Positions 15,671 to 23,640 of a stretch of DNA of 42,692 bases are shown here, one piece after another. Origin of the DNA: Pseudorhodoplanes sinuspersici. Lineage in GTDB: Bacteria; Pseudomonadota; Alphaproteobacteria; Rhizobiales; Xanthobacteraceae. The translations under genes were made by a program, and so were the position numbers. The stretch is taken from contig CAMDXM010000005.1 of the NCBI GenBank assembly GCA_945878025.1, positions 1 through 42,692 on the forward strand, in the 5' to 3' direction. Numbering within the stretch: the first letter of the stretch is position 1; each line of letters begins with the position of its first letter. Under the pieces are notes generated by a model, which was not told the DNA's origin, did not search any database, and worked only from the letters and a program-made list of their open reading frames with translations.

Positions 15671-16666
15671 TTATGACGCAAGCCGCCGCTCGCTGTCGAG
15701 TGCGCCCATTTGTTCGGCGGGATAACGGTCGCCGACAACCGCGGAGGCCGGAACCGCCGCCTCGATGCGCGCGAGGTCGTCCGCCGACAACGACCGGTCC
15801 GATGCCGCGACAAAATCCGCCAATTGTGTCCTGCGTCTTGCGCCAGCCAACGGAATGATGTCGTCACCGCGCGATAGCGCCCAGGCCGCCGCAAGCTGGG
15901 CGACATTGACGCCCTTTTCAGCAGCGATTTCGGAGAGCGCGTCCACCAGTCGAAGGTTTTTCTGCAGATTTTCGCCCTGGAAACGCGGCAAATGCGAGCG
16001 GAAGCCTCCGCCCTTGGCGGCATTGGCGCTTCCGATCAGGCCGCGCGACAGGATGCCATAAGCGGTCAATCCGATTCCGAGTTCACGGAGCACCGGAAGG
16101 ATGTCCGCCTCGACGCCGCGGGTCATCAGCGAATACTCGATTTGCAGATCCGAGATCGGATGCACGGCATGCGCAGCGCGGATCGCCGCCGGACCGACCT
16201 CGGACAGGCCGATATGCTGGACATAACCCGCTTTCACCAAATCGGCGATGGCGCCGATCGTGTCCTCGAACGGCACTTTCGGATCAAGGCGCGAGGGACG
16301 GTAGATGTCGATATAGTCGGTGCGAAGACGCTTGAGCGAATAGCTGAGCGCGGTCTTTACCGCGTTCGGGCTCGCGTCATAGCCGAGGAACCGTCCGTCG
16401 GGCGAACGCTGCGCCCCGAACTTGACGCTCAAGAGATATTTGTCGCGCGCCACACCGTGCAAGGCGCGGGACAGCAGCATTTCGTTGTGGCCCATGCCGT
16501 AGAAATCGCCGGTGTCGAGCAAGGTGATTCCGGCATCGAGCGCGGCTTTCACCGTGGCTTCACTCTCGGCTTCATCGGCCGGGCCATAGAAGTCCGACAT
16601 CCCCATACAGCCAAGGCCGAAAGCCGAGACTTCCGGGCCGGATATTCCAAGACGACGCGTTTTCAT
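15671..16666 (-). CDS. Aldo/keto reductase with Ser at the usual catalytic His position
   Basis: This is an NADPH-dependent oxidoreductase with a TIM-barrel fold. The start is the ATG at 16666 (MKTRRLGISGPEVSAFGLGCMGMSDFYG) with a GGGAG ribosome binding site; it is 331 aa. The tetrad is seen as Asp and Tyr in LLDTGDFYGMGHNE and Lys in LLSVKFGAQRSP. The strand that normally reads YYQHRVDP is IYRPSRLDP here, so Ser replaces His. The NADP site GVNVAQLAAAWALSRGDDIIPLAGARRRTQLADF is intact. It is cotranscribed with a TetR gene, which suggests response to a reactive carbonyl or xenobiotic. The substrate is unknown. Confidence 0.93.
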   Translation of the reverse strand: MKTRRLGISGPEVSAFGLGCMGMSDFYGPADEAESEATVKAALDAGITLLDTGDFYGMGHNEMLLSRALHGVARDKYLLSVKFGAQRSPDGRFLGYDASPNAVKTALSYSLKRLRTDYIDIYRPSRLDPKVPFEDTIGAIADLVKAGYVQHIGLSEVGPAAIRAAHAVHPISDLQIEYSLMTRGVEADILPVLRELGIGLTAYGILSRGLIGSANAAKGGGFRSHLPRFQGENLQKNLRLVDALSEIAAEKGVNVAQLAAAWALSRGDDIIPLAGARRRTQLADFVAASDRSLSADDLARIEAAVPASAVVGDRYPAEQMGALDSERRLAS

Positions 16667-16733
16667 GAGATCGCTCCCGTTGTTGATGCGGAGCAATCTA
16701 GAGTGATAAGTTACAAATATCAAATTATGTAAT

Positions 16734-18095
16734 TTATACTTTTGTAGCGAGCCCGGCGGCCTCCAAAGCGACCGCCTGGCGGGCCGCGACCCTTTCGACC
16801 GAGAAATTCGCGATCGCCTCGTTGAACAGGCGGAAGAAATTCAACTCCGCCCTCAGGTGCAGAAACACGCCGCCAAGGCCGATGGCTGCCCGGTCCATGA
16901 ACACGAATTCGCGCGGCACCATGACCGGACCCATGGCTTTGAGCGCCTGATGCACGCGAAAGGCCTCGCGGCGGCCATATTGCGACGGCTTCACCCCGTC
17001 GGCGATGGAGCGAACGCGATCGTCGAGCAGCGGACCGTAGATAAAGCGCGCCCATATATTGAGCGCATCTATCAGCTCACGGCTGAGCTTGCGGAAGCCC
17101 CAGCTCTCATAGGCCTTCACGATAAGATCGTCGTCGTTCGTTCTCAAACCGTGATAGAGATCGACCACGCCGCCGACAAAGGACGGCGGGAAAATACGGA
17201 TGCAGCCGTAATCGAGCAGATTGATTCCCGCCGGCGCCCCGCCCTCCTCGAAGGCGGTGTAATTGCCGAGATGCGGGTCGCCGTGGATCACGCCGTATTG
17301 GCTGAACGGCATCCACCATGCGGTGAACATCGCGGTCGCAAGGCGATTGCGGATGTCGAGCGAAGCATCCTTGTGCATGAGTAATCTCTCGCCCTCCATC
17401 CAGTCGAGGGTGAGCAGCCGCCCGGTGGACAATTCCGGCCGCACGCCCGGGACGCGCACGAGATCGGTGTCCGACAGCATCTGCCGGTAGAGCGCGACAT
17501 GTTTCGCCTCGCGCCGGTAATCGAGCTCTTCGCGAATGCGCTCGCTGATCTCCTCGCCGATCTGGGTCGCGTCGATCGCGGGCTCCATGCGCCGGTGCAG
17601 CGCGAACAGCATCTGCAATTGATTGAGATCGGCTTCGACCGCGGACTGCATGTCCGGATATTGCAGTTTGCAGGCGAGCGGCATGCCGTCGAGCGATGTC
17701 GCGCGATGCACCTGGCCGAGCGAGGCGGCGGCGGCCGGCTGATGCTCGAAGCTTTTGAATTTCGCCTGCCAATCGGTTCCGAGTTCGGCCGACATGCGCC
17801 GTTTCACGAAAGCCCAGCCCATCGGCGGCGCTTCGCTCTGCAGCTTGGCGAGTTCTTCGGTGTATTCCGGCGGGATCGCTTCGGGAATGGTGGCGAGAAG
17901 CTGCGCCACCTTCATGATCGGACCCTTCAGTCCGCCGAGCGCCGCGCCGAGCGCCGCGGCATTCTCCGCGCGGTCGAGACCCATTCCGAAAAAACGCGAG
18001 GCCGCGAGGCGCGCCGCGATCATGCCGACGCCGGTGCCGACCCGCGCATAACGGACCGCGCGGGCGGAAAACCGGTTCTGTTCGCTGTCGATCAT
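16734..18095 (-). CDS. ABC1/UbiB family atypical kinase
   Basis: This is a protein-kinase-like ATPase of the ADCK/UbiB family. The start is set at the ATG at 18095 (MIDSEQNRFSARAVRYARVG); the track start at 18128 is a GTG. The length is 453 aa. The family features are the N-terminal KxGQ-like motif, here KVAQLLAT with Ala for Gly, the Ala-rich loop AAAASLGQVHRA, the catalytic loop HGDPHLGNY and the metal motif DYG in LLDYGCIR. No C-terminal membrane helices of the UbiB type are seen, so it may not be the ubiquinone factor itself. It stands alone between the reductase and the DUF849 gene. Confidence 0.9.
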   Translation of the reverse strand: MIDSEQNRFSARAVRYARVGTGVGMIAARLAASRFFGMGLDRAENAAALGAALGGLKGPIMKVAQLLATIPEAIPPEYTEELAKLQSEAPPMGWAFVKRRMSAELGTDWQAKFKSFEHQPAAAASLGQVHRATSLDGMPLACKLQYPDMQSAVEADLNQLQMLFALHRRMEPAIDATQIGEEISERIREELDYRREAKHVALYRQMLSDTDLVRVPGVRPELSTGRLLTLDWMEGERLLMHKDASLDIRNRLATAMFTAWWMPFSQYGVIHGDPHLGNYTAFEEGGAPAGINLLDYGCIRIFPPSFVGGVVDLYHGLRTNDDDLIVKAYESWGFRKLSRELIDALNIWARFIYGPLLDDRVRSIADGVKPSQYGRREAFRVHQALKAMGPVMVPREFVFMDRAAIGLGGVFLHLRAELNFFRLFNEAIANFSVERVAARQAVALEAAGLATKV

Positions 18096-18172
18096 GAAAT
18101 TGCGGATTGAACCCAGGAGAACGGTCACACATCAAATAGGTGCTGCGAACGGGAACGCCAGATCAGCCTCGT

Positions 18173-19087
18173 TCAACCGCCGTGCGACTTGCCGCGCCCG
18201 AGGGTCTTGTCCGCGAGCGCGCACGACGCGCGCACGTCTGATGGCGTTGCGACGTCCCCGCCCGCCGCGTGCACGAGGCGCACAACCTCCTCCACCAATC
18301 CGCGATTGGTTTCGCGAACGCCCCAGGGCCGATCCTCAAGACCGACACGGATATGCCCGCCGCGCTCAACGGCCGGGGCGATCAGCGGGCGGATGTCGAC
18401 ACCGAGACCCGCCACCATCCACGGCGCGCCGTTGTCGTATTCGGAAAGCAGCGCGAGATGCGTATCGAGATATTGCGGCTTCGGCGGAAAGCCGAAACAG
18501 AATTCGTCCGCGAACATGAAGCGATAGACCGCCGCCGGCACGCGCGGCATTTGTTTGGCTTTCGCCGCCCCGAGCCGGGTGCAGCCCGCTTCATAGATTG
18601 CAAAGCTCGGACGCACGCCATATTGCGCGCCGATCCGCATGCCTTCATAGAAATGATCGTCGGGATTGTAATAAGTGTAGCCGGGCTCCCCGCGCGCCAC
18701 CTCGTCGAAGCGCGTGAAAACCGCCGAGCCCGGATCGATCACCGCCCATTCGGCGAGGCCGTTCTGCGCGAGCTTTTCGAGATGCCTGTAGCGCTCTTTC
18801 GCGCTGCGCAATTCGCCGGCATAGCCCGATCCCGTGATCGGCAAGGTTGGATAGACGATGGCGTCGCATTTCGCGCGGATGCCTTCGATGATCGGCGCGT
18901 ACAGATCGTAATCGTCCTTCTGCCGCCCGGTCGTCTCGTCATAGGCATGCAGATGGACGATGGCCGCGCCAGCTTTCGCCGCCGCGACGCCGTCGGCGAT
19001 GATCTCGTTTCTGGAAATCGGGATCGCGGGCTGGCGCTCGCGCGTCCATGCGCCGTTCAGCGCGCATTCGATCCAGATTTTGGTCAT
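18173..19087 (-). CDS. Beta-keto acid cleavage enzyme family protein (BKACE, DUF849)
   Basis: This is a zinc-dependent enzyme that condenses a beta-keto acid with acetyl-CoA and cleaves it to a CoA ester and acetoacetate; 3-keto-5-aminohexanoate cleavage enzyme is the founding member. It is 304 aa, full length. The metal motif is AGAAIVHLHAYDE and the second conserved block is ERGGHIRVGLEDRPWGVRETN. The substrate of this member cannot be told. The start codon overlaps the stop of the Doc toxin gene by 4 nt (ATGA), so it is translated as the third cistron of a toxin-antitoxin operon. Confidence 0.92.
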   Translation of the reverse strand: MTKIWIECALNGAWTRERQPAIPISRNEIIADGVAAAKAGAAIVHLHAYDETTGRQKDDYDLYAPIIEGIRAKCDAIVYPTLPITGSGYAGELRSAKERYRHLEKLAQNGLAEWAVIDPGSAVFTRFDEVARGEPGYTYYNPDDHFYEGMRIGAQYGVRPSFAIYEAGCTRLGAAKAKQMPRVPAAVYRFMFADEFCFGFPPKPQYLDTHLALLSEYDNGAPWMVAGLGVDIRPLIAPAVERGGHIRVGLEDRPWGVRETNRGLVEEVVRLVHAAGGDVATPSDVRASCALADKTLGRGKSHGG

Positions 19088-19512
19088 CGACCGGATTTCT
19101 TCAAAGGCAGCGAGCTGTTGTCCGTGACCCAGCGCGAAAAGCTTTCCTCGCTCACTTCACCAGCGGCGAGAGATATCATCATAGCCGTTGCCTGCGCCTG
19201 ATCGGGTGCAAACATCACGCCGTTCTTCCGCAGGAAGACCGCCGCCGCGAGGAATGCGATGCGTTTGTTGCCGTCCACGAATGCATGGTTCTTCGCCAAG
19301 CCGAACGCATAGGCGGCGGCGAGCTCGTGCAGCGGAGCCTGCTCGTATTGCCCCTTTTTGCGCGGCCGCTCGACCGCGGATCGAAGCATGCCTTCGTCGC
19401 GCAAGCCTGGCGCCCCGCCGAAGCGGCGCAACTGGCGGCTATGGATGGCGATCACTTGCTCGTAGGTGATCCACGCCGGCTCTTCAGGACCGGACATAAC
19501 TCGCCCGATCAT
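19084..19512 (-). CDS. doc: Doc family toxin (Fic fold)
   Basis: This is a death-on-curing type toxin. Doc proteins phosphorylate EF-Tu and stop translation. It is 142 aa. The Fic/Doc core motif is HAFVDGNKR at residues 76-84, with the catalytic His present and an Asp where classic Fic proteins have Asp/Glu, followed by IAFLAAAVFLRKNG. The upstream helix AAAYAFGLAKN is also typical. The start ATG at 19512 overlaps the antitoxin stop by 4 nt (ATGA), and its own stop overlaps the DUF849 start in the same way. The antitoxin upstream is AbrB-like rather than Phd-like. Confidence 0.93.
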   Translation of the reverse strand: MIGRVMSGPEEPAWITYEQVIAIHSRQLRRFGGAPGLRDEGMLRSAVERPRKKGQYEQAPLHELAAAYAFGLAKNHAFVDGNKRIAFLAAAVFLRKNGVMFAPDQAQATAMMISLAAGEVSEESFSRWVTDNSSLPLKKSGR

Positions 19513-19733
19513 TTAGCTAAAGTGGCAAGTGTATCGCGATACTCGTCCATGATTTCGTCGGCGACGTCCATCGTCTTTTCGAAATCGGGATCGTAGGGAA
19601 TTGCTTGAAACCCGCCGCCCGCCAGCTCTGTGATGTGCAGCGACTGGCCTCTCTTCAAGTCGAGACGCTGCATCAATTCGCGCGGCAGGATCAGTCCGTC
19701 GGAATTTCCGATTTTTTTGATGTCGAGCTTCAT
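19509..19733 (-). CDS. AbrB/MazE-like antitoxin of the Doc system
   Basis: The swapped-hairpin AbrB DNA-binding fold is visible: MKLDIKKIGNSDGLILPRELMQRLDLKRGQSLHITEL. The C-terminal tail (DFEKTMDVADEIMDEYRDTLATLAK) would be the toxin-neutralising part. The start is placed at the ATG at 19733, giving 74 aa; the ATG at 19745 is also possible. The longer track ORF runs over the promoter and operator, which rules it out. A perfect 11-bp inverted repeat overlaps the -10 box, as expected for autoregulation. The stop overlaps the toxin start by 4 nt. Confidence 0.9.
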   Translation of the reverse strand: MKLDIKKIGNSDGLILPRELMQRLDLKRGQSLHITELAGGGFQAIPYDPDFEKTMDVADEIMDEYRDTLATLAK

Positions 19734-19762
19734 CGCCGAGCCCATATCCTGAAATCTCCTGA

Positions 19763-19788
19763 GCATGTTATACAGATGTATAACATGC
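19763..19788. promoter_or_regulatory. Operator of the toxin-antitoxin operon
   Basis: GCATGTTATAC and GTATAACATGC are perfect 11-bp arms around AGAT. The site covers the predicted -10 box of the antitoxin promoter and lies 30 nt upstream of its start. It is the obvious binding site for the AbrB-type antitoxin. Confidence 0.85.
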
Positions 19789-19805
19789 TTCAATAGAGAG
19801 TTCAA
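19777..19805 (-). promoter_or_regulatory. Sigma-70-type promoter of the toxin-antitoxin operon
   Basis: On the minus strand TTGAAC (-35, 19805-19800) is separated by exactly 17 nt from TATACA (-10, 19782-19777). The -10 lies inside the palindromic operator. Transcription would start near 19770, downstream of the first ATGs in the track ORF. Confidence 0.7.
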
Positions 19806-19825
19806 CGCCTGTTGGACGGCGCTGA

Positions 19826-21703
19826 TTAGCGATCCAGCGCCTCGATCTCGGCGATCATGCGCGCGATCACCGACAGCCCGCCCTGCCAGAAATTCGGATC
19901 GCGCGCGTCGAGCCCGAAGGGCTTGAGCAATTCCGAATGATGCTTGGTGCCGCCGGCCGAGAGCATCGCAAGATAGCGGTCGGCAAAGCCATTCTCAGCT
20001 TTCTCGTAGACCGCGTAAAGCGAGTTCACCAGGCAATCGCCGAACGCATAAGCGTAAACGTAGAACGGCGAATGGATGAAGTGCGGGATGTAAGTCCAGA
20101 ATACTTCATAGCCGGGCCTGATGTCGATCGCGGGCCCCAGGCTCTCGCGCTGCACCTGCATCCAGATCTCGCCGATGCGCTCGGAGGTGAGTTCCCCGCT
20201 CTTGCGTTCGGTATGGATCATGCGCTCGAAGGTATAGAACGCGATCTGGCGCACCACCGTATTGAGCATGTCCTCGACCTTGCCGGCGAGCATGGCTTTG
20301 CGCTGCGCTTTGTCGGTGGTCGCAGCGAGAAGCCGCTGGAAGGTGAGCATCTCGCCGAACACGCTTGCCGTTTCAGCGAGCGTGAGCGGCGTTGGCGCCA
20401 TCAGCGGGCCGTTCGGCGCGGCCAGCACTTGATGCACGCCGTGGCCGAGCTCATGCGCGAGCGTCATCACGTCGCGCGGCTTGCCCTGGTAATTGAGCAT
20501 CACGTAAGGATGCGCCGACGGCACGGTCGGATGCGCGAACGCGCCCGGCGACTTGCCCGGCCGCACCGGCGCGTCGATCCAGCGCTCGTCGAAAAAGCGT
20601 CCGGCGATCTGCGCCATCCTTGGCGAGAACGCGCCATAGGCCGAGAGCACGGTATGCTTCGCCTCGTCCCACTTGATGCTGCGCATATCCACCGTCGGCA
20701 GCGGCGCGTTGCGGTCCCAATGCGGCAGCTTGTCCTTGCCGAACCAGCGCGCCTTCAATGCGTAATAGCGGTGCGACAATGACGGATAGGAGGCGCGCAC
20801 GGCGGAGACGAGCGCTTCCACCACTTCCCGCTCGACGCGATTGGACAGATGCCGGTCGTCGGCGATGTCCTTAAAGCCGCGCCAGCGGTCGGAGATTTCC
20901 TTGTCCTTGGCGAGCGTGTTGGTGATGAGAGTAAAGAGCCGCACGTTATCCTTGAACGTCTTCGCCAACGCTTCGGCCGCAGACTTGCGAGCTTTCTCCG
21001 AATGACCCTGCAGCATGTTGAGCGTCGGCTCGATCGCGAGGCTTTGCCCCTGCACGTCGAAGCGGAGGCTTGCCATGGTTTCGTCGAACAGGCGGTTCCA
21101 TGCCGAATAGCCGCTGACGGATTTCTCGTGGAACAATTGCTCGATGCGATCCTCGAGCTGGTATGGCTTTTCCTTGCGCACGTCCTCGATCCACGGCCGG
21201 TAATGGCCGAGCACCGGATCGTCCATCGCCTGTTCGAGCAGCGCGTCCTCGATGCGGTTGAGTTCGAGCGTGAAGAAAAGAAGATGCAGCGAGATCGCCG
21301 TGATGCGTTCCTGCACATCGCCGTAGAATTTCGCGTGCGCAGGATCGGTGGTGTTGCCGGCATAGACCAGCGACGCATAGGACACGACGCGGCCAAGCAG
21401 ATCCTGCACCGCCTCGTAGCGCCGCACCGCCTCCGCGAGCGCGGGCCAGCCGGATGGCTGCGCGGCGAAGCCCGAGAGCTTGCCCTTGTAATCCTTCTCG
21501 AAGGCGATGCACTCGGTCTCGCCGCGATCGAGGTCGCGCCGGATGTCGGGCGAATCGATCGCCGGATAAAGATCGGCGAGATTCCATTCCGGCAATGCGC
21601 CGAGATCGGGCGCCTTCGCCGCTTTCACGGCTTTTTTGGCGGCCGGCTTCGGAGCGGGCTTGCTTGAGGGTTTGGTCGCGCGCTTGGCTGAGGAACGGGG
21701 CAT
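19826..21703 (-). CDS. pepF: Oligoendopeptidase F, M3 family metallopeptidase
   Basis: This is a cytoplasmic zinc peptidase that degrades oligopeptides. It is 625 aa. The zinc motif is HELGHGVHQVLA near residue 415, with the third ligand expected in TPLTLAETASVFGEMLTF. The C-terminal RPGYEVFWTYIPHFIHSPFYVYAYAFGDCLVNSLY is typical of PepF. The first 35 residues are a Lys/Ala/Pro-rich tail (MPRSSAKRATKPSSKPAPKPAAKK) that is not part of the enzyme fold and has the same composition as the PurE extension. It is divergent from the sigma-54 regulator with a CtrA box between. Confidence 0.96.
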   Translation of the reverse strand: MPRSSAKRATKPSSKPAPKPAAKKAVKAAKAPDLGALPEWNLADLYPAIDSPDIRRDLDRGETECIAFEKDYKGKLSGFAAQPSGWPALAEAVRRYEAVQDLLGRVVSYASLVYAGNTTDPAHAKFYGDVQERITAISLHLLFFTLELNRIEDALLEQAMDDPVLGHYRPWIEDVRKEKPYQLEDRIEQLFHEKSVSGYSAWNRLFDETMASLRFDVQGQSLAIEPTLNMLQGHSEKARKSAAEALAKTFKDNVRLFTLITNTLAKDKEISDRWRGFKDIADDRHLSNRVEREVVEALVSAVRASYPSLSHRYYALKARWFGKDKLPHWDRNAPLPTVDMRSIKWDEAKHTVLSAYGAFSPRMAQIAGRFFDERWIDAPVRPGKSPGAFAHPTVPSAHPYVMLNYQGKPRDVMTLAHELGHGVHQVLAAPNGPLMAPTPLTLAETASVFGEMLTFQRLLAATTDKAQRKAMLAGKVEDMLNTVVRQIAFYTFERMIHTERKSGELTSERIGEIWMQVQRESLGPAIDIRPGYEVFWTYIPHFIHSPFYVYAYAFGDCLVNSLYAVYEKAENGFADRYLAMLSAGGTKHHSELLKPFGLDARDPNFWQGGLSVIARMIAEIEALDR

Positions 21704-21855
21704 GAAAGGAAAAGGCCTTCGGAATGGTCTACGGCAGCGGATCGGTGTGGCGAAGCCACGACATGGCTACAAAAAGCTCTGGATAGGTATCACGCCTGCG
21801 CGTTTCGCACATAACCGGCCCACGGCGGCGAGCGCCAATCGGGAATCGCCTCGCC

Positions 21856-21870
21856 TTAACAGCCTATTAA
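21856..21870. promoter_or_regulatory. Perfect CtrA box (TTAA-N7-TTAA)
   Basis: TTAACAGCCTATTAA matches the full CtrA consensus spacing of seven bases exactly. It lies 78 nt upstream of the sigma-54 regulator start, with GANTC methylation sites on either side (21843-21847 and 21894-21898). CtrA is the master cell-cycle regulator of alphaproteobacteria. Direct control of the regulator gene is inferred. Confidence 0.65.
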
Positions 21871-21947
21871 GCCAAAAAGCGCCTAATTGCCCCGAATCGG
21901 CACAACCTGCGTTGCCGCGTCGCGCTGAAAGCGCCGGGGAATATGTC

Positions 21948-23480
21948 ATGAGCGAATGCGTTCTGATCGTCGACGACGATCCGGTCCAGCGCCGCCTGCT
22001 GGAGAACATGGCGCAGAAATTCGGCTATGTGGCCATGACCGCCGATAGCGGCGAACAGGCGCTCCGGCTGCTGACCGGGCCGGACGGGCCGCGCGTCGAC
22101 TGCATGGTGCTCGATCTCGTGATGCCCGATCTCGACGGCCTTGGCGTGCTTGCGCGCCTGCGCGATGCCGGCTCCGCGATCCCTGTGATCGTGCAGACCG
22201 CGCATGGCGGCATCGACAATGTCATCTCCGCGATGCGCGCGGGCGCGGTCGACTTTGTGGTCAAGCCGGCCAGCGCCGAGCGCCTGCAGGTCTCGATCCG
22301 CAATGCGCTCTCGACCAGCGCGCTCGCCGGCGAATTGCAGCGCATGAAGCGCAGCCAGTCCGGCACGCTCACCTTCAGGGACATCGTCACCCGCAGCGCC
22401 GCCATGCGGCCCGTGCTCAAGAACGCGGAGAAAGCCGCGTCCTCGTCGATTCCGGTTCTGATCGAGGGTGAATCCGGCGTCGGCAAGGAAATCATCGCGC
22501 GCGCCATCCACGGTTCCGGCGAGCGGCGCGCGAAGCCCTTCGTCGCCGTCAATTGCGGCGCGATCCCCGACAATCTCGTGGAGAGCATTTTGTTCGGCCA
22601 CGAGAGGGGCGCCTTTACCGGCGCGACCGAACAGCATGCCGGCAAATTCGTGGAAGCCTCCGGCGGCACGCTGTTCCTCGACGAGGTCGGCGAATTGCCC
22701 CCCGCGGCGCAGGTGAAGCTCCTGCGCGCCGTGCAGGAGGGCGAAGTCGAGCCGGTCGGCGGCAGGAAGCCGATCAAGGTCGATGTGCGTCTGATCTCCG
22801 CCACCAACCGCGACCTGATCGCCGACGTGAAGGCGGGACGTTTTCGAGAGGATCTATTCTATCGCCTGCACGTGTTTCCGATTTCGGTGCCGCCTCTGCG
22901 CGAGCGGCCGGAAGATATCGCCGATCTGGCGCGGCATTTCCTGGCGCGCTTCGGCGCGGAGGAAGGCAAGACGATCCGCGCGATCACCTCCGAGGCCCTG
23001 GCATTGCTGTCGGCGCATCGATGGCCGGGGAATGTCCGGCAACTTGAGAACGCGGTGTTCCGCGCGGTGGTCCTGGCCGAAGGCCCGGCCATCGGCGCGG
23101 CCGAATTTCCGCAGATTGCCGCGCTCGCCCAACCGGGGAACGAGATGTCGGTCATCGAACATGGCCCGGCGCTGGTCGCGATTCCGGAGCCGTTTCACAT
23201 GACGCCGCATATTCTGGCGCCCGATATCTCGGCGTCCCGGCTCGCGCCGGATTTCAGCCCCGGAATGATGGCGCTGCTCGATGCGGACGATCATGTGCGG
23301 CCGATCGAGGAGATCGAAAGCGAAGTGATCCGTTTCGCGATTAACCATTATCGCGGTCAGATGTCGGAAGTGGCGCGGCGGCTACGCATCGGCCGCTCGA
23401 CCCTGTACCGCAAGCTGGAGAGCCTCGGATTGCAGGAATCCATCAATAAAATCGAGCCGGAACCCGTGTCCCAAGGGTGA
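21948..23480 (+). CDS. Sigma-54-dependent response regulator (NtrC family, TacA-like)
   Basis: The start is the ATG at 21948 (MSECVLIVDDDPVQRRLLENM) with GGGGA eight bases upstream; the 104 extra codons of the track ORF are intergenic. The 510-aa protein has a receiver domain (acidic pocket DDD, phosphoacceptor Asp56 in VLDLVMPD, Lys in VVKPAS), an AAA+ domain (Walker A GESGVGKE, sigma-54 loop GAFTGA, Walker B GGTLFLDEVGEL) and a C-terminal Fis-type helix-turn-helix (MSEVARRLRIGRSTLYRKLESLGL). All activator parts are intact. The N-terminus DDDPVQRRLLE and the upstream CtrA box recall Caulobacter TacA, but that orthology is inference. Cell-wall genes follow on the same strand. Confidence 0.94.
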   Translation: MSECVLIVDDDPVQRRLLENMAQKFGYVAMTADSGEQALRLLTGPDGPRVDCMVLDLVMPDLDGLGVLARLRDAGSAIPVIVQTAHGGIDNVISAMRAGAVDFVVKPASAERLQVSIRNALSTSALAGELQRMKRSQSGTLTFRDIVTRSAAMRPVLKNAEKAASSSIPVLIEGESGVGKEIIARAIHGSGERRAKPFVAVNCGAIPDNLVESILFGHERGAFTGATEQHAGKFVEASGGTLFLDEVGELPPAAQVKLLRAVQEGEVEPVGGRKPIKVDVRLISATNRDLIADVKAGRFREDLFYRLHVFPISVPPLRERPEDIADLARHFLARFGAEEGKTIRAITSEALALLSAHRWPGNVRQLENAVFRAVVLAEGPAIGAAEFPQIAALAQPGNEMSVIEHGPALVAIPEPFHMTPHILAPDISASRLAPDFSPGMMALLDADDHVRPIEEIESEVIRFAINHYRGQMSEVARRLRIGRSTLYRKLESLGLQESINKIEPEPVSQG

Positions 23481-23570
23481 CACCGCGGTAAAACCAGCGG
23501 ATAGCGGGGACTGGCGGGGTACGATATTGCGCCGCACCCCAAATTAGCATCTGGTCTGATCGCCCTGCGG

Positions 23571-23615
23571 GCTTTATGTCGGTATTCGAACATAAAGCGG
23601 GCGTTTATAACGCCC
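23571..23615 (+). promoter_or_regulatory. Two adjacent hairpins ahead of the L,D-transpeptidase gene
   Basis: GCTTTATGT / ACATAAAGC form one stem and GGGCGTT / AACGCCC, directly after it, a second with a TAT loop. They end 25 nt upstream of the ATG at 23641 and have no T-run. They may be a leader structure or the 3' end of the regulator mRNA. Confidence 0.45.
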
Positions 23616-23640
23616 CCTCAGGACGGATCAGGAGACATCG

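Noticed and set aside
15664-16023. N-terminal 120 residues of the 318-aa ORF containing the TetR gene
   Set aside because: This part is an out-of-frame reading of the upstream aldo/keto reductase; the TetR fold begins at the ATG at 15663.
23512-23530. TGGC...TTGC as a sigma-54 promoter of the L,D-transpeptidase gene
   Set aside because: The distance between TGGC and TTGC is 11 nt instead of the required 7, so sigma-54 could not bind it.
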